From Acinetobacter bereziniae LMG 1003 = CIP 70.12 (lineage in GTDB: Bacteria; Pseudomonadota; Gammaproteobacteria; Pseudomonadales; Moraxellaceae), in assembly GCF_000368925.1 (NCBI RefSeq), contig NZ_KB849756.1:2185679-2249678 (forward strand): a stretch of DNA of 64,000 nt. Reading direction: 5' to 3'. The translations under genes were made by a program, and so were the position numbers. Positions 42,222 through 50,729 of this stretch are shown one piece after another. A model generated the notes under the pieces. That model saw nothing but the letters and a program-made list of their open reading frames with translations. It did not search any database and was not told the origin of the DNA. How positions within the stretch are numbered: the stretch's first letter is position 1; every line of letters begins with the position of its first letter.

Positions 42222-42932
42222 ATGAGTAAAGCCTTACCCATCGCAATCGCTGTAATCTTAGGTGGTGCTGCACTTGTTCCTGTTTATTATGCATCTCAAC
42301 ACCCTGCTGATGTAAACAGTAGTCATTCAATGTCAAAAGACGCAAAACCTGTAGAAAAAATCAGTTATGCGCTTGGTTATGAAGTTGCCAGCCAAACTCC
42401 TCCAGAAGTTGATGTCAATACCTTTATCAATGGTATTCGTGATGGTCATGCGAAAAAGCAACGAGCCTATACCGATGAAGAACTACAAAAGGCCTATGTT
42501 GAGTTTCAAAAAGAAATGCAACAAAAGCAATTGCAACAAACGAAACAGTCTAATGCATCAAGTGATGCTTTCTTAGCAGAAAATGCAAAGAAAGAAGGTG
42601 TTAAAACAACTGCTTCAGGATTGCAATATAAAATCACCAAAGAAGGCACAGGCAAACAGCCATCTGCGACTTCACAAGTCACAGTGCATTACAAAGGTCA
42701 ACTTTTAGACGGTAAAGTGTTTGATAGCTCTTATGACCGTGGTCAACCCGTTGAGTTTCCTTTAAACCAAGTGATTCCAGGGTGGACTGAAGGTTTACAA
42801 CTGATGAAAGAAGGCGGTAAAGCGACCTTGTATATTCCTGCAAAATTGGCGTATGGTGAGCAAGGTGTGTCTGGAACGATTCCTCCAAACAGTACACTCA
42901 TTTTTGATGTTGAACTGATTCAAGTGAAATAA
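42222..42932 (+). CDS. fkpA: FKBP-type peptidyl-prolyl isomerase
   Basis: A 236-residue FkpA-like isomerase, the conserved border gene of Acinetobacter K loci. N-terminal hydrophobic segment ALPIAIAVILGGAALVPVYYA (signal anchor or uncleaved signal), an FKBP N-terminal dimerisation region with many Q/K (about 50-120), then the FKBP domain with VTVHYKGQLLDGKVFDSSYD, VIPGWTEGLQLMKEGGKATL and YIPAKLAYGEQG. It acts in the periplasm as chaperone/isomerase. I start at ATG 42222 after a GGA; four residues earlier a TTG is possible. Confidence 0.93.
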   Translation: MSKALPIAIAVILGGAALVPVYYASQHPADVNSSHSMSKDAKPVEKISYALGYEVASQTPPEVDVNTFINGIRDGHAKKQRAYTDEELQKAYVEFQKEMQQKQLQQTKQSNASSDAFLAENAKKEGVKTTASGLQYKITKEGTGKQPSATSQVTVHYKGQLLDGKVFDSSYDRGQPVEFPLNQVIPGWTEGLQLMKEGGKATLYIPAKLAYGEQGVSGTIPPNSTLIFDVELIQVK

Positions 42933-42937
42933 CGTTT

Positions 42938-42967
42938 AAAAAAAGGAGAGGTTTACTCTCCTTTTTT
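42938..42967 (+). terminator. Intrinsic terminator between the two FKBP genes
   Basis: GGAGAG-GTTTA-CTCTCC with an A-rich arm and six T residues. It ends 12 bp before the start of the next gene, so the second isomerase either depends on read-through or has a promoter inside fkpA. Confidence 0.75.
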
Positions 42968-42979
42968 GGATTTTTAATT

Positions 42980-43669
42980 ATGAAAAAGACACTGATTGCA
43001 CTCAGTATGAGTTTACTAAGTAGCGTTGCTTTTGCTACACCCATTAACAATAAAAGCACTCAGCAAGATCAACTTGGCTACAGCTATGGTTATGTCATGG
43101 GGCGTAGCAATGCTGATACACTTAAACAGATCAATTTAGATGCCTTTATTCAAGGGATTAAAGAAGGATCTACAGGTCAAAAAGCTGCATTGACCGATGA
43201 AGAAATGGCCAAAGCATTAGCGCAATATAAACAGCAGACTGAAGCTAAACAGTTACTAGAATTTAAAAAAGCGGCTGATGAAAATGCGCAACTCGGTGAA
43301 AAATTTCTTGCTGAAAATGCAAAAAAAGCAGGGGTGATTACACGCCCAAGTGGTTTACAGTACAGTATCTTGCAACAAGGAACTGGAAAATCACCTTCAG
43401 CAAAGTCTAAAGTATCTGTCAATTATGAAGGTCGCTTACTGGATGGCACTGTATTTGATAGTTCGTTTGCACGCAATGAAGCTGTTGAATTCCAAGTCAG
43501 CCAAGTCATTCAAGGCTGGACTGAAGGGTTACAATTGATGAAAGAAGGTGCTAAATATCGCTTCTTTATTCCAGCAAAACTCGCCTATGGAGACATGGGT
43601 GCAGGTGATGCGATTGGACCAGACAGTACCTTAATCTTTGATGTAGAACTGTTGAAAGTGTTACCTTAG
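42980..43669 (+). CDS. Second FKBP-type peptidyl-prolyl isomerase (FklB/FkpA-like)
   Basis: A 229-residue periplasmic isomerase with a cleavable signal peptide (KKTLIALSMSLLSSVAFA). Same layout as the neighbour: helical dimerisation part with DQLGYSYGYVMGRS and AKQLLEFKKAADENAQ, then the FKBP domain VSVNYEGRLLDGTVFDSSFA, VIQGWTEGLQLMKEGAKYRF and IPAKLAYGDMGAG. The two proteins are clearly paralogues made by tandem duplication. Its own terminator follows. Confidence 0.92.
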   Translation: MKKTLIALSMSLLSSVAFATPINNKSTQQDQLGYSYGYVMGRSNADTLKQINLDAFIQGIKEGSTGQKAALTDEEMAKALAQYKQQTEAKQLLEFKKAADENAQLGEKFLAENAKKAGVITRPSGLQYSILQQGTGKSPSAKSKVSVNYEGRLLDGTVFDSSFARNEAVEFQVSQVIQGWTEGLQLMKEGAKYRFFIPAKLAYGDMGAGDAIGPDSTLIFDVELLKVLP

Positions 43670-43688
43670 TTTCTTCAGTATAAATATT

Positions 43689-43719
43689 AAAAAACATCGC
43701 TTAATCTGCGATGTTTTTT
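43689..43719. terminator. Bidirectional terminator between FKBP gene and murJ
   Basis: AAAAAACATCGC-N7-GCGATGTTTTTT, perfect 12-bp stem between convergent genes. Confidence 0.88.
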
Positions 43720-43745
43720 ATTTCTAATAAGCATCAATCTTATCG

Positions 43746-45287
43746 TTAATGCTTTAAATGTCTTGGTCTAAACCCCGATGCAAGTAAAGCAACAGCATAA
43801 GCAATTACGCCGACCAGACATAAACCCACTACTTCAAGAATCCGGATCCATTGAGAAACGCTACCATCATACCAAGTTAAAGCGCACCATAACGCTGCGA
43901 TCATGGCGATATTGGCAATCGCAAACTGAATGAAAAGTTTTTTCCAATGTGCGCCAAAACGGAAAATGTCTTTTTTATGCAAATAAAAATACAACATCCC
44001 GGCATTCACCAAAGCTGAACCAGATGATGCAATCGCTAAAGCCATATGCTCTGCTTGCCAATTAATTAATTTAAAAATACCAATAAAGATAATATTTAAA
44101 ATGGCATTAGCAGCAACGGCCATTAGTCCAACGCGTACAGGGGTTTTGGTATCCTGAATCGCATAGAAACCTGGTGCAAAGACTTTAATCAACATAAATG
44201 CCAATACACCGCCACTCATACATTGCAAAGCCAATGCAGTCATCTGTGTATCACGTGCATCGAAAGCACCATGCTGGAAAAGTGCTTGAATAATTGGGGT
44301 AGACAGCATAAATAATGCAATACTGGCAGGAACACCCACCAGAACAATCACACGTGCAGCCCAATCTAACATTCTACGGAACTTGGCTTGATCTTGTTCA
44401 GCTTTACTCACCGAAAGCGAAGGAAGAATCACGGTACCAATCGCCACACCGATCAGCCCTAGAGGCAATTCAGTCATACGCTCTGCGCTATATAACCAAG
44501 ATACAGAACCATCTTGCATAAACGATGCCCAGATTGTATTCAGTAACAAGTTAATCTGCGTCACCGAGACCCCAAATAAAGCAGGTAACATCAGCTTTAA
44601 GATTCGGTCCACACCCTCATGTTTAAAATCAACTTTAGGTGGAATCAGTAATTTTTTCTTCCAAAGTTCAGGAATTTGTATCGCAAGTTGTAAAACCCCT
44701 GCTGCAACCACAGCCCAACCTAAGGCCATAATCGGCTCTGCCATATAAGGTGTTAACCACCAAGCCCCTGCAATCATCGCAACGTTGAGCAGCACAGGTG
44801 AGAACGCAGGTGAAGCAAAAGAACCGTAACTGTTTAAAATACTGCTGGCAAAAGCGGTCAATGACATAAACATCAGATATGGAATCGTCAAACGAAACAT
44901 ATCGACAGCAAGGTCAAATTTAGCAGGGTCACTGTGGAAGCCAGGTGCGTAAACATACAAAATGACAGGTGCAATAATCATACTGATTAGCGTTAATAAT
45001 GACATCACCATTAACAAACAACCAAACACTCGACTAATCAAAATTTGCACTTCAGCATGCAGTTTTGTAGTTTTATATTCAGTGAGGACTGGAATAAATG
45101 CTTGAGAAAAAGCCCCTTCAGCAAATAATCGCCTGAAAAAATTGGGAATACGAAAGGCAACAACGAATGTGTCAAAATCTTTACCTGCACCAAAGACATT
45201 GAGTAGGACCATGTCTCGTACCAAACCCAAGACTCGAGACAGCATGGTCATTGCACTAACAATAAAGGTGGATCGCCACAGCGCCAT
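43746..45287 (-). CDS. murJ: Lipid II flippase MurJ (MviN)
   Basis: A 513-residue MOP-superfamily flippase with 14 predicted membrane helices. N-terminal STFIVSAMTMLSRVLGLVRD and FVVAFRIPNFFRRLFAEGAFSQAFIPV are diagnostic for MurJ, with the essential arginines in these motifs. It moves lipid II across the inner membrane for peptidoglycan synthesis. ATG 45287 has AGGTG 7 bases upstream; the GTG at 45296 is less likely. Usual neighbour of the capsule locus in Acinetobacter. Confidence 0.95.
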   Translation of the reverse strand: MALWRSTFIVSAMTMLSRVLGLVRDMVLLNVFGAGKDFDTFVVAFRIPNFFRRLFAEGAFSQAFIPVLTEYKTTKLHAEVQILISRVFGCLLMVMSLLTLISMIIAPVILYVYAPGFHSDPAKFDLAVDMFRLTIPYLMFMSLTAFASSILNSYGSFASPAFSPVLLNVAMIAGAWWLTPYMAEPIMALGWAVVAAGVLQLAIQIPELWKKKLLIPPKVDFKHEGVDRILKLMLPALFGVSVTQINLLLNTIWASFMQDGSVSWLYSAERMTELPLGLIGVAIGTVILPSLSVSKAEQDQAKFRRMLDWAARVIVLVGVPASIALFMLSTPIIQALFQHGAFDARDTQMTALALQCMSGGVLAFMLIKVFAPGFYAIQDTKTPVRVGLMAVAANAILNIIFIGIFKLINWQAEHMALAIASSGSALVNAGMLYFYLHKKDIFRFGAHWKKLFIQFAIANIAMIAALWCALTWYDGSVSQWIRILEVVGLCLVGVIAYAVALLASGFRPRHLKH

Positions 45288-45371
45288 CGTATTCACCTAG
45301 TTAAAATAAAGTCGCTATTGTAATTAAATATTCTCAAAATTGCGTTGTTAAATCATAAACAGAAATCTATT

Positions 45372-45959
45372 TTAGCCATCTTTTTCGATACTGAATTTTT
45401 TCTGTGTCAAATCTTCCCGAAAACGTTGCCATTCAAAGTGTGTTCCAGGATCTGTTTTCCGACCTGGGGCAATATCTGAATGCCCTGCTAAATGATGATC
45501 AGTCTTCGGATAAGCTTGTTGCAAAGCAGCTACCACATCAACGAGCTGTTGATATTGCACTTCTTCAAAGTCGAGATCGTCACTGCCTTCCAATTCAATG
45601 CCAATGGAATAGTCATTACACTCCACTTTCCCCAAATATGATGAACGTCCTGCATGCCAAGCACGATCATTAAAATTAACAAACTGGATAATCTCGCCTG
45701 TTCTTAATATCAATAAGTGGGTAGAAACTTGCATCCCTTGAATGGTTTGAAAATAAGGATGAATTGACCAATCTAATTGATTTTGAAAAAATTGTTCGAT
45801 ATATCCACCACCGAACTGTGATGGCGGCAAACTGATATTATGAATGACAATCAGCTGAATCTCAGTATTTTCGGGACGTTGATTATAATTTGGAGATGGA
45901 ACTTGTCTTGCGCCAATCAATTGACCATTTACGACCTGAAACCTTGATGCCGATTGCAT
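45372..45959 (-). CDS. ampD: 1,6-anhydro-N-acetylmuramyl-L-alanine amidase
   Basis: A 195-residue zinc amidase of cytoplasmic peptidoglycan recycling, which cleaves anhydro-muropeptides and thereby affects beta-lactamase induction in many bacteria. Zinc ligands: His in IVIHNISLPP, and His and Asp in HLAGHSDIAPGRKTDPGTHF. Also SSYLGKVECNDYSIGIELEG, typical of AmpD. Divergent from nadC and 84 bp upstream of murJ on the same strand. Confidence 0.93.
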   Translation of the reverse strand: MQSASRFQVVNGQLIGARQVPSPNYNQRPENTEIQLIVIHNISLPPSQFGGGYIEQFFQNQLDWSIHPYFQTIQGMQVSTHLLILRTGEIIQFVNFNDRAWHAGRSSYLGKVECNDYSIGIELEGSDDLDFEEVQYQQLVDVVAALQQAYPKTDHHLAGHSDIAPGRKTDPGTHFEWQRFREDLTQKKFSIEKDG

Positions 45960-46112
45960 ATCTTATTCCTACAGGGCTTGTTTATTTTCAACAAAGCGAA
46001 TTTCAATATTTTAGTGTACTCTCATCCATATAAAATAAAAACTTCTTCAAACTTGCAATGACAATGCTAATATATCGCTCAGTTTTTAAGGGCGACAACA
46101 ATAGGGATATCC

Positions 46113-46958
46113 ATGAGCATACCTGAAGCTTTGCTTGAACAATCGATTCAAATTAATATTCAACAAGCACTCCAAGAAGATATTGGCGATGCGGATATCA
46201 CCGCCCTACTCACGCCAGAAGATGAGCAAGCAACAGCAACGATTATTTCACGTGAAGACATGGTTCTTGCTGGGCAACCTTGGGTGAATGCCTTGATTAA
46301 AGCCTACGATCCAACAGTAAAAATCACTTGGTTGAAAAATGATGGCGATGTCGTCAAAGCCAATGAAACGATCTATCAATTGGCAGGTTCTGCACGTAGT
46401 TTACTGACAGTGGAACGCCCAGCATTGAATTTTGTTCAGACTTTATCTGCTGTCGCAACTAAAACTGCAGCATATGTAAAATATCTGGAAGGCACAGCAA
46501 CCAAACTTTTGGATACACGCAAAACCCTACCCGGTTTACGCATTGCACAAAAATATGCGGTGGGTGTAGGAGGTGGACAAAATCATCGTTTGGGCTTATT
46601 TGATGCTTTCTTAATTAAAGAAAACCATATCATGGCAGCAGGTGGAATTGCACAGGCGATCGCCAAAGCACGTCAAATTGCACCCAACAAGCCCGTTGAA
46701 GTTGAAGTTGAAACATGGGATGAACTGAATCAAGCCCTTGAAGCTCAAGCTGACATTGTGATGTTAGATAACTTTAGCCAACAGCAAATGATCGATGCAG
46801 TTAAGCATGTTGCGGGACGTTGTAAATTAGAGGCTTCAGGCAATATCACCTTAGAGACTTTAACTGAAGTGGCGCAAACCGGTGTGGACTATATTTCAAT
46901 GGGTGTCTTAACTAAAGATGTTAAAGCTATTGATTTATCAATGCGTTTTAATGGCTAA
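46113..46958 (+). CDS. nadC: Nicotinate-nucleotide pyrophosphorylase (carboxylating)
   Basis: A 281-residue quinolinate phosphoribosyltransferase of NAD synthesis. LQEDIGDADITALLTPEDE at the N terminus, LTVERPALNFVQTLSAVATKT, LLDTRKTLPGLRIAQKYAV, GGGQNHRLGLFDAFLIKENHI and the phosphate-binding LEASGNITLETL and DYISMGVLTKD. Good GGAT ribosome binding site. Ends before a strong terminator. Confidence 0.96.
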   Translation: MSIPEALLEQSIQINIQQALQEDIGDADITALLTPEDEQATATIISREDMVLAGQPWVNALIKAYDPTVKITWLKNDGDVVKANETIYQLAGSARSLLTVERPALNFVQTLSAVATKTAAYVKYLEGTATKLLDTRKTLPGLRIAQKYAVGVGGGQNHRLGLFDAFLIKENHIMAAGGIAQAIAKARQIAPNKPVEVEVETWDELNQALEAQADIVMLDNFSQQQMIDAVKHVAGRCKLEASGNITLETLTEVAQTGVDYISMGVLTKDVKAIDLSMRFNG

Positions 46959-46981
46959 ATACTCGGAATATCTCTTGATCA

Positions 46982-47007
46982 AGCAGTACCACGGTACTGC
47001 TTTTTTT
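46982..47007 (+). terminator. Intrinsic terminator of nadC
   Basis: AGCAGTACC-AC-GGTACTGCT stem followed by seven T residues. Confidence 0.93.
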
Positions 47008-47107
47008 ATTACAAAATATAACGATCAGTGAATAAATAATCAGCTACTTTTATGCTCAATATACTTTAAATAATCAATAAATCATCTGTATAGATAAGAG
47101 ATAAACA

Positions 47108-48271
47108 ATGAAAAATCATATTCTATCTTCATCACTCCTCGCTTTAGCGATTCCGATTTTCAGCCATGCAGACACCGTCAATGTTCATGTGTTAAGTGCA
47201 ACCGTCAAAGATCAAAATATTGCCAATGCCGAAGTGATTTTACAAAAGAATGGTGAACACTCTGCCTCAAGCTCTACCAATGTCGATGGACGAAGTACAG
47301 TCAATAGCAATGGTGCAGACGGCGCTGATAATTTACTGATTATCAAAAAATCAGGTTATTCAACACTTGTGGCAAAATGCCCATGTGATGGTATGACCTA
47401 TGCACTCAGCCCTGTGCTTAAAGATTTAAACAGTATGCGTATTGTCCTGAACTGGGGCAAAAATCCTTTGGATCTTGATTCACATTTAAGTTATAAAAAT
47501 CAGCATGTTTACTGGGACAGTAAACAAGGCTTATCAGCAAATCTAGATGTCGATGATACTGACTCTTATGGTCCAGAAACCGTCACCATTGATCAACGTC
47601 TTGAAGGTCAATATTACGTTTATTCAGTGCATGATTTTTCAGATCGTGATCGACCCAACACAAACAATCTATCCAATAGCCAAGCCAAAGTCATGGTCTA
47701 TGCAGGAGAGTCGCTGATTCGTTCCTATTATATCCCGACAGGTCAAACCGGGAATTTATGGACTGTCTTCCGAATTAGCCCAGAAGGCGAAATTCAAGAC
47801 ATCAACCGTATTTCTGGAACCACCGTGAATGCCAGTCAAGTTGGTTCAAGCATCTCGAATTATCAAAATCAAACTACACGGGTAAATATAGTTCCTGTTT
47901 CTACTGATGCACAGAAGCGAGCTAAAACGCTCAACCTAAATGCAGATAAAGCTTATAAAAATAATCAGATTGAACAAGCAGCCATGCTCTATCAACAATC
48001 AATTGACTACAATCCGAATGTTGGCCAAACCTATAGTAATCTTGCCGTGGCCTATCAAAAACTCAATCGTGCCTCAGAAGCATTATGGGCAAATCAAAAA
48101 GCGATTGCTTTGGCGACCAATGACAATACCAAAGCGTATTCTCATTATAATATGGGTAAAATCTATGAAAATAACCAGGATTTTGCCCAAGCCAAACATC
48201 ATTATCAATTGGCAAATCAATACAAGCCAAGTGAGACTTATAATGAAGCAATACAACGAGTAAGCCGTTAA
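47108..48271 (+). CDS. Secreted protein with DUF2135-like domain and TPR repeats
   Basis: A 387-residue exported protein: signal peptide (MKNHILSSSLLALAIPIFSHA), a carboxypeptidase-regulatory-like beta domain (about 25-110; VNVHVLSATVKDQNIANAEV), a domain with MRIVLNWGKNPLDLDSHL and TVTIDQRLEGQYYVYSVHDF (about 110-235) that resembles YfaP/DUF2135 beta-sandwich proteins, and two to three C-terminal TPR units (RAKTLNLNADKAYKNNQIEQ, QTYSNLAVAYQKLNRASEA, HYNMGKIYENNQDFAQAKHH). The acidic DLDSH motif could bind a metal ion. Function unknown; periplasmic or surface location is likely. A single-gene unit with its own terminator. Confidence 0.75.
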   Translation: MKNHILSSSLLALAIPIFSHADTVNVHVLSATVKDQNIANAEVILQKNGEHSASSSTNVDGRSTVNSNGADGADNLLIIKKSGYSTLVAKCPCDGMTYALSPVLKDLNSMRIVLNWGKNPLDLDSHLSYKNQHVYWDSKQGLSANLDVDDTDSYGPETVTIDQRLEGQYYVYSVHDFSDRDRPNTNNLSNSQAKVMVYAGESLIRSYYIPTGQTGNLWTVFRISPEGEIQDINRISGTTVNASQVGSSISNYQNQTTRVNIVPVSTDAQKRAKTLNLNADKAYKNNQIEQAAMLYQQSIDYNPNVGQTYSNLAVAYQKLNRASEALWANQKAIALATNDNTKAYSHYNMGKIYENNQDFAQAKHHYQLANQYKPSETYNEAIQRVSR

Positions 48272-48276
48272 ATCTT

Positions 48277-48310
48277 AAGCCCAAAAAATGAGTCATTTCT
48301 TTGGGCTTTT
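48277..48310 (+). terminator. Intrinsic terminator after the DUF2135/TPR gene
   Basis: AAGCCCAAA and TTTGGGCTTTT pair around a 14-nt loop, just after the stop codon. Confidence 0.8.
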
Positions 48311-48443
48311 ATCTTGGTTAACTCAGTCAAAATTTTAGTTAAAAAGTTTAATTTGCTTACAAAATAGACAGTTTTTACATAGAATAATTGCCTGAATCAG
48401 CCTATAATTTTTGGCTCTCCAAGACTTTGCTAAAATTAGGCCG

Positions 48444-50318
48444 ATGAAGACGTTGAAACAACAAGTTTTGTTTTTACTTGTCGCTTTTTTATCAGTATTT
48501 GCTTTTTTCTTATACCAAGAAGATATCACGCGTTTCTTTCAATTACGTGACATCTATCTAAAGCCACGCCTGTATAAATATGCTTTTTCTATCTTACTGA
48601 ATTATGCTTTCATCAGCTTATTCTATTTAATTTTAAGAAAAACCTTTGCAACGATTTTACTGAGCCAATTTATTATTTTTTTACTCAGTTTTATCAACAT
48701 TAAAAAAGAGCAATATCTTTCAGCCAGCTTAGTCCCTAGTGATTTTTTATTATTTAAAGAAACCTTTATTGCTTCCCCCATCTTATTAAAAATTGCTGTT
48801 TTTGCTGCTATCGCGGTGTTTATTGCATTGTTTGTATTTTTATACCGTAAAGAAAAATTAGGTAGTAAACCCTTACTCTTAACCAATAGCATTCTATCTT
48901 TTGCGATTCTTGGATTTTTTATTACTGCTAATTTTAAAAATAATTTTAGTGAATCCTGCGCCAATGCTGCAAAAAATTCGATTTGTCAGTATGCACAATA
49001 CTTACCCAATACACGTGGTGATTGGATTGGTGATCATTTAACTATTCGATATTTGGGATTTCCAACATTCTTCTTTTCTAAGACCGTGGATGGCTTAAAC
49101 AATAAAATATTCCAAACTGAAGTGATTCCTGAAGAAAAAGTGGCGACGCTTTATCAACCGATGATGGATGAGAATCAACAAGCGACAACATCGAATCTAG
49201 AATCCGAGGATCAGTCTCAGCAACAACTGCCCAATATTATTTTTGTCATGAGTGAGTCGCATTGGGATGCTACAAAATTAGACAAAAGCATTCCTCGGAA
49301 TATCACCCCAACAATCAATAAAAATCAGGTTTCTACTGTACTTTCTCCAAGCTTTGGGGGTGGTACTGCCAATGTTGAATTTGAAGTATTGACCAGTTTA
49401 AATACCTATTTAAATCACAATGAATTGGCTTATGTATCAAAGCTCAAACGCCCAACCTACTCATTGCCGATGTATTTAAATAGCTTAGGTTATGAAACAA
49501 CAGCTATGCATAATAATGGTAAATATTTTTATAACCGTAGCGCTGTTTATCAAAATCTAGGTTTCAACCGTTTTACCTCGATTGAAAATATGATCAACAT
49601 GGCTGACCGTGCCAAATATATCAATGCTGCAGGTTGGGCAACAGATGATTTGATTTATAGCAGTATTGAAAATCAACTGAAGAATACAGATAAACCGCAA
49701 TTTATCTATGCGATCAGTGTTGAAAACCATCCGATGTATAGCGATGATCGTTTTGGTAAAGACCATTTTAAAATCACCAAAGACGGCATCAGCGATAACA
49801 GTAAACGTGCACTGAATACCTATTTAACAGGGATGCAGCGTGCAGATGATAAATTGAAAATGCTGATTGAAAATGTCAAACAGCTTGAGCGTCCTACGAT
49901 TGTCATATTCTTTGGTGATCATTTGCCAAATTTACAAAAAGTATATGATGAATATGGCTTTTTTAAATCTGAACAAGAAAAAGCTGAAAAGAAAGATGTG
50001 CGTTTCTTTGAAACACCACTTGCTGTATGGGCAAACTTTCCTATTGACCGAAAGCAATTTAAAGGACCTTTTGTTGCTGCACACTTCCTTGCACCTAAAG
50101 TGCTTGAAGCAGCACATGTTCCCCTTTCACCCTATTATCGCTTTGTGAACAATGTCAGCTCTTGTTATCGCACTGTTCATCAAACAGGTATACAGACACA
50201 AAAATCTTGTGAATTTAATCAAGCTGAGATTTTACAGCAGTACAAAGACATGAATATGGATGTCTTGAATGGCAAGAACTTTACTTACCAGATTTTAAAA
50301 TCGAAAGCTGAAAGCTAA
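48444..50318 (+). CDS. LTA synthase-like membrane sulfatase-fold enzyme
   Basis: A 624-residue protein with five N-terminal membrane helices (about residues 5-180) and a large periplasmic alkaline-phosphatase-superfamily domain. Catalytic pattern of LtaS/OpgB enzymes: metal-binding NIIFVMSESHWDATKL, nucleophile threonine in SFGGGTANVEFEVLTSLNTY, MHNNGKYFYNRSAVYQNLGFNRF, ISVENHPMYSDDRFG and FFGDHLPNLQKVYDEYG. Such enzymes transfer phosphoglycerol (or another phospho-head-group) from phosphatidylglycerol to an acceptor glycan; in Gram-negative bacteria osmoregulated periplasmic glucans are one acceptor. The acceptor here is unknown. ATG 48444 is preferred over the TTG at 48411. Confidence 0.85.
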   Translation: MKTLKQQVLFLLVAFLSVFAFFLYQEDITRFFQLRDIYLKPRLYKYAFSILLNYAFISLFYLILRKTFATILLSQFIIFLLSFINIKKEQYLSASLVPSDFLLFKETFIASPILLKIAVFAAIAVFIALFVFLYRKEKLGSKPLLLTNSILSFAILGFFITANFKNNFSESCANAAKNSICQYAQYLPNTRGDWIGDHLTIRYLGFPTFFFSKTVDGLNNKIFQTEVIPEEKVATLYQPMMDENQQATTSNLESEDQSQQQLPNIIFVMSESHWDATKLDKSIPRNITPTINKNQVSTVLSPSFGGGTANVEFEVLTSLNTYLNHNELAYVSKLKRPTYSLPMYLNSLGYETTAMHNNGKYFYNRSAVYQNLGFNRFTSIENMINMADRAKYINAAGWATDDLIYSSIENQLKNTDKPQFIYAISVENHPMYSDDRFGKDHFKITKDGISDNSKRALNTYLTGMQRADDKLKMLIENVKQLERPTIVIFFGDHLPNLQKVYDEYGFFKSEQEKAEKKDVRFFETPLAVWANFPIDRKQFKGPFVAAHFLAPKVLEAAHVPLSPYYRFVNNVSSCYRTVHQTGIQTQKSCEFNQAEILQQYKDMNMDVLNGKNFTYQILKSKAES

Positions 50319-50326
50319 TGGTTGGT

Positions 50327-50491
50327 TCAGGAAGATTCTGCTGAATCTTTCTGATCAACTTTTTGTTCAATCTGCTGTTGTTGATCATTGTTTTTGACTT
50401 CAAATTCTTTGCTTTCAAAATCCTCCCGGCGAGGATCTCCTGCCATCAACATAAAAGTAATCACTGCAAATAGAAAAATCAGAATTTTCAT
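50327..50491 (-). CDS. Small single-pass membrane protein (54 aa)
   Basis: On the minus strand ATG 50491, preceded by GGGG at a good distance, opens a 54-codon gene ending with TGA at 50327-50329. The protein has one N-terminal hydrophobic segment (ILIFLFAVITFMLMA) and a charged, glutamine-rich tail (GDPRREDFESKEFEV then KNNDQQQQIEQKVDQ). It ends 9 bp from the stop of the convergent LtaS-like gene. The clear ribosome binding site and the amphipathic tail argue for a real small gene. No known family; possibly an accessory subunit of an envelope complex. Confidence 0.6.
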   Translation of the reverse strand: MKILIFLFAVITFMLMAGDPRREDFESKEFEVKNNDQQQQIEQKVDQKDSAESS

Positions 50492-50675
50492 AAAATGCCC
50501 CAACAACTCAATAAAATTTCACCTATTCTAAAAAGACTTGTTTCAAAACCCTTGAAGACTCTGTAGATAAAACATAGGACATTGTGCTGATTTATGTATC
50601 TATTGAAGTAAATAGATGATTGGAAGCTTAAACATGTAATTTTGCGCAAATAATGTGGTCTTTGATCAACTCAAA

Positions 50676-50702
50676 AAATAAGGTGCAAAACGCACCTTAT
50701 TT
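50676..50702. terminator. Terminator of the phospholipase C gene
   Basis: AAATAAGGTGC-AAAAC-GCACCTTATTT hairpin 27 bp beyond the phospholipase stop codon. Confidence 0.8.
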
Positions 50703-50729
50703 CAAGCTGAACAATCAAATACTGAAAGA

